Part shown: positions 26,027 to 38,419 of the stretch, piece after piece
Layout: the number at the start of each line of letters is the position of its first letter
Numbering within the stretch: position 1 is the stretch's first letter
Assembly: GCF_047675955.1 (NCBI RefSeq)
Contig: NC_132910.1
Coordinates: 97,242,923-97,306,922, forward strand
Length of the DNA: 64,000 nucleotides
Direction: 5' to 3'
Origin: Chlorocebus sabaeus
Lineage: Eukaryota > Chordata > Mammalia > Primates > Cercopithecidae
Notes under the pieces: model-generated
The model's input: only the letters and a program-made list of their open reading frames with translations
What the model was told of the DNA's origin: nothing
The model's database searches: none
Program-made: the position numbers and the translations under genes

Positions 26027-26466
26027 GGCCACATATGGTAGCTCACCCCTGTAATCTTATCTCTTCGGGAGGCCAAGGTAGGAGGATTGCTTGACACCAG
26101 GAGTTGGAGACCAGCCTGAGCAACACCTTTTCTCTACAAAAATTAAAAAAAAATAGACAGGCATAGTGGTGAACACCTTGAGTCCCAGCTGCTCAGGAGG
26201 CTGAGGTAGGAGGATTGTTGAGCCCAGGAATTTGAGGCCAGCCTGGGAAATATAGTGGAACTCTGTCTCTACGAAAAAAAATCGTTAAAATTAGTTAAGC
26301 ATGGTGGCACATGCCTGTAATCCCAGCTACTTGTGACACTGAGGCAGGAGGATTGCTTTAGCCTGGGAGGTCAAAGCTGCAGTGAGCCATGATCATACCA
26401 CTGTACTTCTGCCATGGTGACAGAGTGAGACCCTGCCTCAAAACAAAAAAAAAAAAGAAAGAAAGA
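26027..26466 (+). mobile_element. Oversized (trimer-like) AluJ
   Basis: About 440 bp instead of 300. A left arm (ggccacatatggtagctcac), then a middle unit combining a right-arm start (ggcatagtggtgaacacctt) with a left-arm end (aatatagtggaactctgtct), then a complete right arm and A-rich tail. Flanked by aaaatata-type repeats, so it may have moved as one unit. Confidence 0.85.
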
Positions 26467-27179
26467 AAATATAGGTAAAAGCATTTCATAAGATATGCAC
26501 AATAATTTTAAATGTATTTACCATAATAGGAGATGACCTGAAGAAGTATATTCGAATATATTTTAATTCTCTATATACTGAAACTTGCATGGATAAATCA
26601 CTATTTATTTTAAATAAGAGAAAGAAATTATACTTCATTTGTTCAGAAAAAATATTTATTGAGCATCTCCTAATGTCTTCTAACGTGCAAATCATTTTTC
26701 CCACATGAGATATTTACTTGACTAGATGATTTCAGATCATCCAAAATTAAGGAGGGAAAAAAAATGACTAAAAGTCCCATTCAGCTACTAAGATTTCTGT
26801 TTTAGTTTTTCATCACTTAATAGATTTTAAAAATGCACTATTAGCCCTTTAGGAATATTTTATTTTCTTCCAGGCCAGAACAATCCTATAGAAGTCTTTT
26901 ATTTCCTTCTAAGCATTTGAAGTCTTATTTCCTTCCAGGCATTATGCCTGCTATTTCAGGGGTTGCTACCACAAGGCTGTGACTGTTAAAGCTTAGACAA
27001 AGCAGAATTGGCGTGAATAACAGAGAAGCAAAAATGCCACAGTATATAACCTATTGTGTACCTTGATTTTTCTATAAAAGTTTAACATAGGACAAAGTTT
27101 ACCTTAATATGAATTACTGCCTTAATAATACATATTTAAATCAATACACATAAGGCTAGACAAATTTCTTCAGAAATAT
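26467..27179. other. Unassigned intronic sequence
   Basis: No repeat or exon recognised. Confidence 0.5.
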
Positions 27180-27310
27180 TAATTTATTCAAATACATTTC
27201 CTGTGTCCCTCATCTATGCCAAATACTGCACTAGATACAAAGGATACAACTGTGAATAAGAAATACACATTCGCTGCCATCTAATGAGAGCTTCAGTGAG
27301 ATACACAGCC
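27180..27310 (-). repeat. L2 3' end fragment
   Basis: ctatgccaaatactgcacta and gatacaaaggatacaactgt, then gtgaataagaaatacacatt match the L2 complement. Confidence 0.6.
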
Positions 27311-27564
27311 ATTTTCAATAGTCTGTGTTAAATGTGCCTTGACAGGGTAGTACCACAGGGCTATAGCACAGAAATGGTGAAAGCTTCCTGGAAGGAAGCT
27401 TCTAGTCAAACAGAAATATCAACACATCCATAACTTCTCAGGAATCATTACTCTAAACATAGCCTTTATTTTTTCCACACAGGTAGTTCAGGCGCTAAGC
27501 CATCTGTGAATTGAGGCAGTCTGCTCTACCTACAGAGTTAACAGAGAAGAGCAGAGAAGGGAGG

Positions 27565-27790
27565 GTGAGGAGCACAGGCATTGAAGCCAGAGTGCCTGAG
27601 TTGACATCTTCACTCTACTTTGTTAGTGCTCTGAAAATCTAGACAAGTTTTTAAATCTCTTTTTGTGTCAGTTTTCTCATCTGCAAAATGGGGATAGTAA
27701 TAATACCTATCTCAAAAGATTAAAGGAATTAATATATGTAAAGCACTGAGAACAAGAACTGACACATAGCGCGCACTGGCTGATCTTACT
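27565..27790 (+). repeat. MIR, nearly full length
   Basis: aggcattgaagccagagtgc, ttttctcatctgcaaaatgg, atctcaaaagattaaaggaa and atgtaaagcactgagaacaa follow the MIR consensus in order. Confidence 0.88.
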
Positions 27791-29279
27791 ATTTTGATGG
27801 CAAGAGTTTACTGTGATTGAGGTCATCCCTTATTGTGCAAGGGGTAGCAGCTCACTACATCCACGAAGGGCAAATGAACTGCCCACGGGTTAAAAGTGCC
27901 TTCTATAATTGTGCATCAGAATAGTCCTGAGTTATTCCATCCTTCTGCTGTGCTCTTTTTTTCCTTCTGGATCAGAAATCAGAAAGTGCTTGCATTTCTT
28001 CACATCTCTAAGAGGCTTTGTAAAACCTAAGACTAGGCTTTTCCCACTCAACCGGTAAAAGACTCCTCCATTTAGCAAACAAGTTTCTAACTGAATTAAC
28101 TGCCTTCCTCTTTCTCTATTGGTCCCTTTATTATCAATTAAGCCTGAAGTTGTAAAACTTTATCAACCACAAGCAAACTGTTTCTTAAAGTAGGCTCTTT
28201 TTTTTAGTCCTTTGATAAGTTTTCAATCACAATTTGAAAATAAATTTTTTTTCAAGGGAGCTACATAATTCATTCAACAAAAATTCTATTTTTTTTTTGT
28301 TATCTCCAAAAAGATGATGACATCAAACCAAGAGAATTCACATCTCTCTTTATAGACTAACTGAGCATGGTAGATTATTTTTAAATTATACTGCCAGTTC
28401 TCATTTTTCATACCAAAATGTGACTATATAGCCTACCCTTAAGAGCAAGTATGCAAACACTACAGAATAGCTGGCAATTAAATAAAAATTAGGGAACTAG
28501 AAATATCAAACTTCAGAGGAACAAGAAGAATACATACATGCCAACAACTTCATTGCACAAATGCAATGAGTATTTGTGAGGGCTTATTTTGACAAAGACT
28601 CACCGTAAACTCAAATGAGAGTTAGGCATATCAGTTTAATGGGTTATCAGAGGGCCATGAAAGTCCAAAGCATTTTTTTTGTAGAATACTCTGTCATGCA
28701 TTTAAACAAAGATTAGTGTAAATAACTATATAAAGTATTTTACCTCATATTGTTAGTTTCCCAGGCTTTTTGTCAGAGTTACATTACCTTGGTTTGCCTA
28801 TTTGAGAAGGTGTACCATTTTCAAACCAGTGTGAACTTGAGGTAACTGTACTGAGATTGAACTTCATAATAACATTATCTCATGGTTCATATTTGAAGAA
28901 TTGGTAAATGAGAAACACTATTAAGCATACACTCTGAATAATTCCCACAATAGGCTCTCTTAACTGGAACTAAAATGGACTTGCATGAAGGAAAAAAAAA
29001 ACATATGCCCAATCTAGGATATCATTTAATTCTATCCCCTTTTTATTCTAGTACAGTAAATACATGAAAGAATCCTTTAATGAGAGATGGAGAACATAGA
29101 GTTGTGGAAATTACTTCAACCACTATATGACCAGGAGGAAACTGGATCATTTTCCAGCTTCCCCAAGCCCTTTTCCTGACATTTTTATTAAGGCTACTCC
29201 TACACTGCATTAAAAAGATACAAAAGAAAAGTAGTTCCCACAAAGAAAACTCAAAGATTGGTTGGGGAGCCAAATACAT
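27791..29279. other. Unassigned intronic sequence
   Basis: No exon, RNA gene or named repeat seen; short T runs near 28198 and 28290. Confidence 0.5.
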
Positions 29280-29480
29280 GCAAAAATATCTGATTAAGGG
29301 TGAGTGTCACAACAGAAGTACAAACAAAGTATTGTGGAAGGAAGAAAAGACTAATTCTGACTGGGTGTCTATAGCAGCTTTTTGAGAGGAAAACTATATT
29401 TAAGCTGGGCCTTGACTGATGGGCAAGACTTACTAGATATGGGGGATGACAAGGTTCTTATTATAAGTGCTGACAGATCA
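29280..29480 (-). repeat. L2 fragment (tentative)
   Basis: tttaagctgggccttgactg and the flanking order resemble the L2 complement (gagctgagacctgaatgat type). Confidence 0.4.
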
Positions 29481-29924
29481 GGTGAGCTGACCACAAGCAG
29501 CAAAATAATTCATCAGAAGACAAAGTCCTCAAAATAGTGAAGACTAATGCCAAAGGAACTGTCTGCAAGTAATAGGTGGCCAGAAATTCCCCAGAGCATA
29601 TAGACCAAAGGCCAAAAAGTTTGTCCAGAGAATCAAAGAATCAAAGGAGCTGACTCAAGAGGAAATATGAATGGCAAACATCCATTAGAGTTTAGGGTAG
29701 TGTTTTTCAAGCTGTGGTCACAATATCAATTTAGTGAATAATGATTGGCATTATTGTTCCAAGATTGGAGAGAAGGAAAAAGAAGAGAAGAAAAGGAAAA
29801 AGGTGGAGGGAGGAGGGGGAAAAAGGCAAGGGAAAGAAAGAAGAAAGAGTAAATTATACACAGAGTAATTATATTTTGGAAAACTTTTCAGTTTCTGCCT
29901 GTGTGAAGAAAGGAAAGACGGGAC

Positions 29925-30090
29925 AGACAGAGGGAGAGAGACAGAGGGAGGGAGGGAGGGAGGGAGAGAGACAGAGGGAGGGAGGGAGGGAGGGAGGGAG
30001 GAAGGAAGGAAGGAAGGAAGGAAGGAAGGAAGGAAGGAAGGAAGGAAGGAAGGAAGGAAGGAAGGAAGGAAAGAAGGAAAGAAGGAAAAT
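29925..30090 (+). repeat. GGAG/GGAA purine microsatellite
   Basis: Blocks of (GGGA)n separated by AGAGACAGA, then roughly twenty uninterrupted GGAA units (30000-30075) and an AAGG-variant end. The plus strand is entirely purine. A less regular purine tract precedes it at 29768-29850. Confidence 0.97.
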
Positions 30091-30278
30091 AAATTCCTCA
30101 TTCAGAGGGCCCTGCAAGGCCAGTATCTTGGCACTGGATTAGAATGCAGCTCAGCCCACTCAATATATTCAGATCACTTGTTTGGATCCAAGTATTCTTG
30201 GGCCATGAATAATAAGCTTGAAAATCTCATTGCGCTAAGCAGGATGTTCTCATTAAATACTTAGAAAGACACAGCCTG

Positions 30279-30551
30279 GGCCGGGTGCGGTGGCTCACGC
30301 CTGTAATCCCAGCACTTTGGGAGGCCGAGGCGGGCGGATCACAAGGTCAGGAGATCGAGACCATAGTGAAACCCCGTCTCTACTAAAAAATAGAAAAAAA
30401 TTAGCCGGGCGCAGTGGCGGGCTCCTGTAGTCCCAGCTACTCGGGAGGCTGAGGCAGGAGAATGGCGTGAACCCGGGAGGCGGAGCTTGCAGTGAGCTGA
30501 GATTGCACCACTGCACTCCAGCCTGGGCGACAGAGCGAGACTCTGTCTCAA

Positions 30552-30583
<32 letters not shown>

Positions 30584-30585
30584 AA
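30279..30585 (+). mobile_element. Young AluY with about 12-bp left-arm deletion
   Basis: Near-consensus AluY (gcgggcggatcacaaggtca, aacccgggaggcggagcttg). gatcgagaccatagtgaaac shows loss of the usual cctggctaacac-type segment. Perfect 16-bp duplications AGAAAGACACAGCCTG lie at 30263-30278 and 30586-30601. Confidence 0.95.
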
Positions 30586-30705
30586 AGAAAGACACAGCCT
30601 GATGACTTTGTAATGCAAGTAAAGTTTAACAGAATCAGTTCTAAAGTTTGTAGCAATGCAATACAGATTAAACCTGACTCCTCTGGCCTATACACTGTCC
30701 ACGTT

Positions 30706-30707
<2 letters not shown>

Positions 30708-30739
<32 letters not shown>

Positions 30740-31025
30740 AGATAAGGTCTCACTCTTTTCACCCAGGCTGGAGTGCGTTGGCAGGATCTTGGCTCACTAC
30801 AACCTCCACCTCCCAAGCACAAGTGATCCTCCCATTTCAAGCTCCCAAGGAACTGGGACCACAGGCACATACCACCATGCCCAGCTAAATTTTTTTGTAT
30901 TTTTGGGGAGACATGGGGTTTTACCATGTCACCCAGGCTGCTCTGGAACTCCTAAGCTCAAGTGATACACTGGCCTCGACCTGCCAAAGTGCTGGGATTA
31001 CAGGCATGAGACACCACGCCCAGCC
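30708..31025 (-). mobile_element. AluS/J, inverted to the AluY
   Basis: 30-base T head, then gagataaggtctcactcttt to the end ccacgcccagcc. Confidence 0.92.
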
Positions 31026-31244
31026 AGCCATGTTCTTAATAAACAGACAGATGTCAAATATCTTAATATAAAAAGAGAATAAGTTGGGAAAGCATAAAGA
31101 TCTACATTTAATAGATCATATTACACCAAGAAGCAAACAGTTTAAAGTGACAGAATATCTCCTCTCGTTTACATGGGTCCTATATTTTTTTTCCCCCAAA
31201 ATATTTTCATCTAAAACAACCATGCCTACATACAATTGATTAAA

Positions 31245-31320
31245 AAGCTGAAGAAAAGACTACCCAAGATCACAGAGCTAGTTAGGGATGGGGCCAAAAG
31301 AAGAAGCTAAGTCTTCTGAG
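31245..31320 (-). repeat. MIR fragment
   Basis: acccaagatcacagagctag then ttagggatggggcc fits the MIR complement. Confidence 0.55.
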
Positions 31321-31767
31321 GTTTAATTTATTGACATTTTCGTAACTCCATGATTTAGTAAGTTATTAAGAATAAGTCTTCTATTTTCAAGAATAACAAC
31401 TTCATAAATATACACAAATACATGTGTAGCTAGCGTGTAGTTGGTACACAGACAAGCCACAGAACTTGAAAAAGGCACATGCCCAGAATTTGGAAATAAA
31501 GCTAAAAATAATCAAATTCTCTATAATAAGATGCAAACATATAAACATCAATTAGATTAGATTAGCTGAAAGAAAAGCTAGCAGTGTGTTGTTGTTTAGA
31601 CTAGTGCCTCTCTAAAAACGAAGCCTGATATTTAAAATATAACTTATCAAAATAAACCAAATTATCAAAAAATGTTGTTAGTCATCATACATGCAGATAT
31701 TCTGATACTGAATAAGGAGAATTAGGTTGATAACACATTTTCAATGTTTATGTAGAACTGTTTAAGT

Positions 31768-31852
31768 GAGCCGAGATTGCACCATTGCACTCCAGCCTGG
31801 GCAATAGTGCGAGACTCTGTCTCAAAAAAAAAAAAAAAAAGAGAGCGAGAGA
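31768..31852 (+). mobile_element. Alu 3' stub
   Basis: Only the last part of the right arm (gtgagccgagattgcaccat to actctgtctc) with an A run and GAGA tail: a strongly 5'-truncated Alu. Confidence 0.9.
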
Positions 31853-32444
31853 GACATACCTGATTGTTTCTTGGCTTGCGATTTTTTTGTTGTTGTTCAT
31901 TGGAATGGAGCTAGGATGCTTTTCTAGGCTTTACTGTTTCAGAGAAACATCCTATAAATCTATTCAATCTTCAATCCCCTTTATCTAGTTCTAAACTCTC
32001 AAAGCAATCTTTCAATTACTAGTTTGGCTCCCCATGGCCTTTAATTCCCAAAGGGGCTATCTTGAGTATCTGACATGAATATTCCAGGTTACAATAATAA
32101 ATACTTATACAAAAAAACTGAAGACCTATAATGTAAACTAATAATCTGAAATTATCCAGTTTATTAAATTTATTTAAATACAAATCATCTTATGCTACAG
32201 TGTACTGCTTGTTTTATATCACTTACTAAACTGAAAATTATATAAATATACTATATATATACAGCAAGCTATTGCAAGCACTTGACATATGTTTTTGCAT
32301 AAATGAATGAAGTGAATGAATGAGCGAATTTAGAAAATCAAGTTCTTGAGACAGCAATAATATTAACTCAGAAAACCCAGTTAATACATCAGTGACAAAC
32401 TTCTGCAATGATGATAAAGCTGATGCTTACTTGATGTGTTCCCT

Positions 32445-32615
32445 CATAGTTTACAAGTACTTCCACATACCAATGCATGAGATCCTTTTAAGCAATCCTA
32501 TGAAATGAGAATGCAAATATTATTGCTCCTTGTATGGGGAAACCAAAAGCCAGAGAGGTCCAGGACTTACTGAGACCACTAGGTTAGTAATGGTAAAAGC
32601 AGGAATTAAGCACAT
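32445..32615 (-). repeat. MIR
   Basis: aagcaatcctatgaaatgag, then attgctccttgtatgggga and taatggtaaaagcaggaatt match the MIR complement. Confidence 0.6.
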
Positions 32616-34017
32616 GCTTTGATTCCAAGGCAGGGTATTCTGTGCTCAAGGTCAGGCGGCCTATCAGCAAAGGTGGTGACATAGTGCCACAGCATGTTAA
32701 ACTCGAGTTACGTAAATACTTCTCGCCCAAGATCAGGACTGGCCCTAACGTCTGAGGCATAGTTGAACCCAAAGATGGGGGTCATATGGCTTTAGCTATA
32801 GGGAGAAGAAAGATTCAGAAACAGGAATCTAGCAGGGCTAACATTTTGTGTTAGATCAGATCTCTGGAAGACACCATTGGGATGGAAAAGGAACCGGACA
32901 AGAAGAAAATAAGAAGTGACGAGAGGCATGGAAAGAAAATTAGGAGAGATGAGTATCAGGGAAGCAGAAGGAATTTGGAGATGAGTGGCCATGGTATCAG
33001 TCATGGAGGATATGAACTGAGAACTGGCCACTGGGATTGGTGACTAGAAATCACCGCTAACCTATTAAAAGAGCCCTTTTGGTTACAGAGGTAAAAATGA
33101 AGACAATTTGCTGGGCAACAAGGTTAAATGAGAAAATTCTAAGTTACACCAAAAAACAGGGAAATCTAGGTACATTTCACAAGTTTTATAGCAGCTTAAA
33201 CCAAACACAGTCAACTCTTTCTACCTCCTAAGAACTCTCACCCAATCTGGAAGATAAGACTGAAGCTAAAAGGTAGATACAGTAGAAGAGTAGGGACATA
33301 GAATTTCTTGCTGTTGCTGCTGTACTTCTGTTCTTTCATCTGTTAAAGAGGGAAAAGTAGCTGTTACTACTCCTCAGAAAGCACATGAGTCTGGAGGCTA
33401 AAAAACATACATCTGCCAGCTTGCAAGAAGGCTCAATGCTGACAATGTTTTTCAGACATAAGATTCCACCAGGATGCCATTAACCTTACACTACAAGCCA
33501 AAGCAGTAACCCCATTTAACAGAAGAGAAAGGCAAAGAACAGAAAGGCTAAGTAATTGCTAAAGCGGAGAAAGTGACTGACAGATCAGATTTCCGTTTCA
33601 CTCCTAGTCCTCTCTGCTGATTAGACCTACTCTAACTGCCTTTATAAATGTTTCAATGAATCTTATCTTAATGCATTGGATTAGCAAGACCAACTCCCCA
33701 ATGATAATGCAAAATAACCCTGAAATGTTTCATGCCTCACTCATAAGTCAGAAATTGAACTTTCAGTCTCCATTTGGACTGTGATGATCTTGATCTTTCA
33801 CCTCTAGCAAAAATCTATAGCTAAACTTTGAAAGTTAGTAATGAGTGCTTCATTTGCTTTCCAAGCAGATAGAAAACCTTTTTTAAATACACTCAGACTT
33901 CCATGACCTTCATCTATGACTTAAAGACTTCACCACATGCAATAATTTTCTTTGCTAAGGAGACATTCTTAAATTGTCTTTGAAGAGATTTGAGCACCAG
34001 CCCCATTGATGAAAGTA

Positions 34018-34018
34018 A

Positions 34019-34053
<35 letters not shown>
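34018..34053. repeat. (CA)n microsatellite
   Basis: About 14 CA units ending in cgcacacg. Confidence 0.97.
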
Positions 34054-34494
34054 TTATCTTTCTTCTATACCCCAAATCAAAATGTTTCTTTAAAATGCAT
34101 TTGGAATTCAGCATGACTATCAAAGTTCTAAAATCCTTCAACCCGCTAAGTAAAATATAATAAAAATGCCAGCTAAATATGTTTGCACTGAAAGAAGCAC
34201 ACTGTCTTAATACTAGACTAGGCAAGACCATAGCCTTACGCTGCAAGTAGCAAACACAGTCTAGATCCCTAACCTGAAGTTCTGGCTGTCCCACACGCTG
34301 GGTGGAGCTGACCTCACTTGTGGTGCATTTTGTTTTTTTCTACATTAAAATGGACAACAATAATTTAACGATGAGGGTCATCTAGGCAAAACTATTCCAC
34401 TATGCTTTGCTTATTTTTGTGAGGTTTATAACATGAAGTAGAGATTCTGAATACTGTAATATCACATTAAACGTAAGCTTCTCAAAGTCAGGCA

Positions 34495-35100
34495 CTGGAC
34501 TGTCATGTCTCAGAACACAATACTCTAAAGCATGGTGCCGTGGCATACTGAGTACTTTTGAGCTGAGACAGACAAGGGGGCCTCAAAAGCAAGATGGTCT
34601 CCCTAACCTTCTCCTGCCCTCCTGTCTCCTGTCCCTCTTTCTCTTGTCCCTGAGTGGATCATAGAAACTAGAATTCCTCTTCCCCTAGGTGGATCATAGA
34701 AAGCAGAAAGGTCACTCTGACTTCCTCCCTTCTCCCCTGAAGATCCTCATGTGACAGGTATCCTTTCTCACACTCAGGGAAAGCAAGTCTTACAGAGATA
34801 CAGAAAAGAATCTGAAAAACCTGGCCTTGTTAAGTGGCCCCAGTTTATTACCATTAGAGCATACCCCTTTTTTTTCCAACCATGTTTCTCCCCAACTATC
34901 CACTTATTTCATCAGACAGCATAAAAATATAGTTTTCCCTGGCTCTTTGGGTCTACATTTCTGAAATTACCCATGTCACCTAAAACTTTAGGTATATACA
35001 TTTGTTATGCTTTTCTTTTGTTAATGTGTCATTTGTCATAGGGATGTCAGCTATGACCCTTGTTATGGGTGAGCAAAAGATTACTTTTTCTCCCCTGTAA
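34495..35100 (+). mobile_element. Probable solo LTR of an endogenous retrovirus (family uncertain)
   Basis: A block of about 600 bp opening tgtcatgtctcagaacac and closing tactttttctcccctgta, with a TATA-like cagcataaaaatatag at about 34918 and an internal short duplication of 'tggatcatagaaa' (34656 and 34691). No internal retroviral genes are present. Naming it would need a repeat library. Confidence 0.45.
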
Positions 35101-36332
35101 GATCTTACTATCCTTATTATTCTCTATGGTAGAAAACAGTATCTTAAAGTTGATGCTTAACAACTGGTTGAATACTGTATTCTATTTCTAAAGCTGGATG
35201 GTGGACATAGAAGTGCATATTGTGCTTTAAACTGTGTATATGTGTTTTACACACTTTTTGTAGCTATGATAGATTTCATAATTTTTAAAAGAAGGAGATT
35301 CTTGAGGCCTATCCACTAAACATTCTAATTCAATATGTCTAGGATGGATATGATATAAAGAATTTAAGTTTACTTTTCTAATCTTTCAGGTAATGCCAGT
35401 GCAAGTGATCCATGAAATCCATTTTAAGAAACAAACAATCAAAAAAGCGCAAATAAACATAAATAACATGCCTATAGTCAGTACACTGCTACTAGTGGTA
35501 AAGGTGCCACATGAATTCAAAATTCATGGTTTGAATTGCCAGGCTTGGTTTTAAACACAGATAACCTAGAGTTTAAATATTACTCCCAGATCTGACTAAA
35601 GACTCCTTTCTAACTTGCCCCGACTTTTATCTATTACAACTCTTAATGCTTTTTTCTTTTTTCCTTCAGATATTTGAAGGCAGATGTTCCTTAATTATAT
35701 TTCTCTTCTACTAGTTTAATACCTAGGCTCTCAAAATTTTGCAAAGCTATATAGCTTTGCAACTTTACTTGGATGTTAAGGTTTCATACTCACTTCACAT
35801 TTTTAGGCAATGGCTTTTAGCTGAATTCTTCCTTTTCTCAGCATGCAAAAGAAGCAATATTGAGATAAAAGAAGACAATGCCTCTTTCCCAAACCCTACC
35901 TTTCTTGCTTTTTCACTAAACACCAGTATAAACGATAGAGAAATGAAACAGTTCTACAACAATACTGTGAAAATCACATAACTCCCTCTCCAAACATAGG
36001 GGAATAATTTTCTAGCTTATTAAATTTTTTTTCTTTTATAAAGGAATCCACGTGATAGTTATTGTAAGGCAGAAGTAACTTGAATTTAAATACAATGATT
36101 CTCTTAGCGAGTCTCATCAGGTTTAAAACCTTTGTAAGGCTTTTGGAGGGAAAAAAAATCAAAAAATAATTTTATCACAGAATCTTGTATTTGGAACAGA
36201 AATTTAAACTAAACAAATATATATAGTTTTAAACAAAGAATAAGTGTTTATCTTTTGCCTCCCATGTCAGAATAAAATATAAAACATTCTGATCTATCTT
36301 ATTTTTGGCAATAAAATTAGGATTAACCAACT
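35101..36332. other. Unassigned intronic sequence
   Basis: No exon or named repeat; an 80-codon plus frame near 35739 has no support. Confidence 0.5.
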
Positions 36333-36343
36333 CTTATTACCTT

Positions 36344-36661
36344 TTTCTTGTTCTTTTTTTTTTTTTTTTTTTTTTTTTGAGATGGAGTCTCGCTCTGTCA
36401 CCCAGGCTGGAGTGCAATGGCGCAATCTTGGCTCACTGCAACATCTGCATCACGAGTTCAAGCAATTTTTCTGCCTTAGCCTCCTGAGTAGCTGGGATTA
36501 CAGGCGCATGCCACCAAGCCTGGCTAATTTTTCTATTTTTAGTAGAGACGAGGTTTCCCCATGTTGACCAGGCAAGTCTTGAACTCCTGACCTCAGGTGA
36601 TCCCCCCCTGCCTGGGCCTCCCAAAATGCTGAGATTACAGACATGAGCCACTGCCCCCAGC
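36344..36661 (-). mobile_element. AluS
   Basis: T head, gagatggagtctcgctctgt to cccccagc. Flanked by CTTATTACCTT at 36333-36343 and 36662-36672. Confidence 0.94.
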
Positions 36662-36672
36662 CTTATTACCTT

Positions 36673-38419
36673 AAAAAGGAACTACAGCTACATGCACATA
36701 CACATACACACAGCCACAATCACCACCAGCTGGACCATGTCAAAGCACACTCTACAATTTTGCAGTTTTGAAAACTTGTGTTTAAAATATTCAAATGAAT
36801 AAATAACAATCACAAATAAGAAGCTGACCATGTTTCTAATATTTAAATAAAAATAGCTTAAAATGTAAAAGCCGCAAAAGAAGATTGTCAGTCAGCTTTA
36901 CCACTAAACAGTATCATTTGTTTACCTGAGAAATATACTGGCATTTCAGGGTATATACATTGCTATGCACATACATTGAGTCCCTTCTGCTGCTAAAAAT
37001 TATTATAAATTCTAGTTGGCTCACTGAAACAAAAATAACCTAAGTTATAATAACAGACTTTTTTTTAACTAACAAAAAGCAAAAAAGTTACTTCTTGCCA
37101 AAGTACAACCCATGACAAAATCTTTTGGTAACCAACAATTTTACTGAAAATCATTTAAAATGAAAAGTGTGTAAGTAGCAGAAACAAATTTCCTCCTACG
37201 TTCTATAACAACTTCGCAAAATGAAAATAATCATTTCAAATGATACCTTACAACTGCATACATCCCCAAATCATTAAAAACAAATATGCTATACAACCAT
37301 ACACTTTATTTAGTACATGAGAGCACATATTAAACATGTATATATTACATATAAATATGTAAATACACATGAGCATCAACTAAATGTGAAAAAGGTGATA
37401 ACACAAAATCCTGAAGGAAAACGTTTTCCTACTTGACATAAACACCATCAAGAACATTTTGCAAGGACAATGCAACATGGAAATATGCCACAGCAATTCT
37501 ATTGCTATGTTAAAACCCATGTGAGTACAGAGCTGCTACACGCAAGGCAGAGCAGAGAATCACAGAAAAGCAGAATCAGGGCCTTCATCAAATACTAGGT
37601 GACAGTGAGCCCAGCTTGTGGACCTTTTCATTACACACACCAACACATTCACTGTCCATCCTTAGATTACATTCTTTCCAATATATTATACAGAAGATTA
37701 ATCTTCTTTCACATTTACTTCAACAAAAGTCTATATTCACTTATCTAGTAACATTATTTTAGGAAAGCATTAAACTTTTCTACTACCTTTTCTTGCTGAT
37801 CATTTTCTCCTACCATCTGGTGAAAATATGAAATAGTCTACTCATTTCATATCAGAAAATAGGACCAAACTAGACTCTGCAAACTTCATTTCTGAAGCTT
37901 GATATTCAAGATTTATGAAAAATTATATCTTATACCCCGGTCTACAAAAATGCTTGATAATCATGAAACTATACAATATAAACATTTAAAGAAATAGACT
38001 AACACTTTTAGAAAACAAAGGAGATATTTCTAAATTCCACATTATTAACGTGGAACATTAATGTAAACAATTTATCTATTGAGGGAATAAACATGTAAGT
38101 AGACTTTAGAAGAATCTAATGCTATGTTACTGTCAAGGATATGGATGAAATGTGAACTTTGGCCAAAAGTTGGGAACAAAAAGGTTTTTAGTCTCTAAAA
38201 TCAATATAGCCTGCACACCTCTTAAGGGAATCACCATTAGACAAATCACATTTATCTCTAATCACAATAGAAAGAAAACCACAGAGCATACTAGTCTAAA
38301 ACTCCTATACCTCCTCTATCTCACTAATTATATGGCAAATAGTAAAAACTACCTGACATAATGAAATCTTTGGTTAAATCCAGCTATCTGCTAATTTCAT
38401 TCCTACACTAAGAAGCTAA
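36673..38419. other. Unassigned intronic sequence
   Basis: A+T-rich; TACATATA-type low complexity near 37310-37370. No exon or named repeat seen. Confidence 0.5.

Larger units (their letters stand above)
31853..34494. other. Mostly unassigned intronic sequence
   Basis: Contains MIR-like patches (minus) at about 32445-32615 and 33500-33600 and a (CA)n at 34018-34053. No exon recognised. Confidence 0.5.

Noticed and set aside
29741..30142. 133-codon plus and 116-codon minus frames of KEGR and FLPS repeats
   Set aside because: Translation of the GGAA/GGAG microsatellite; a tetranucleotide repeat without stops is open by nature.
30295..30695. Several overlapping 80-118-codon frames
   Set aside because: They lie inside Alu sequence and its poly(T)/poly(A); the peptides are the usual Alu-derived phenylalanine/lysine runs.
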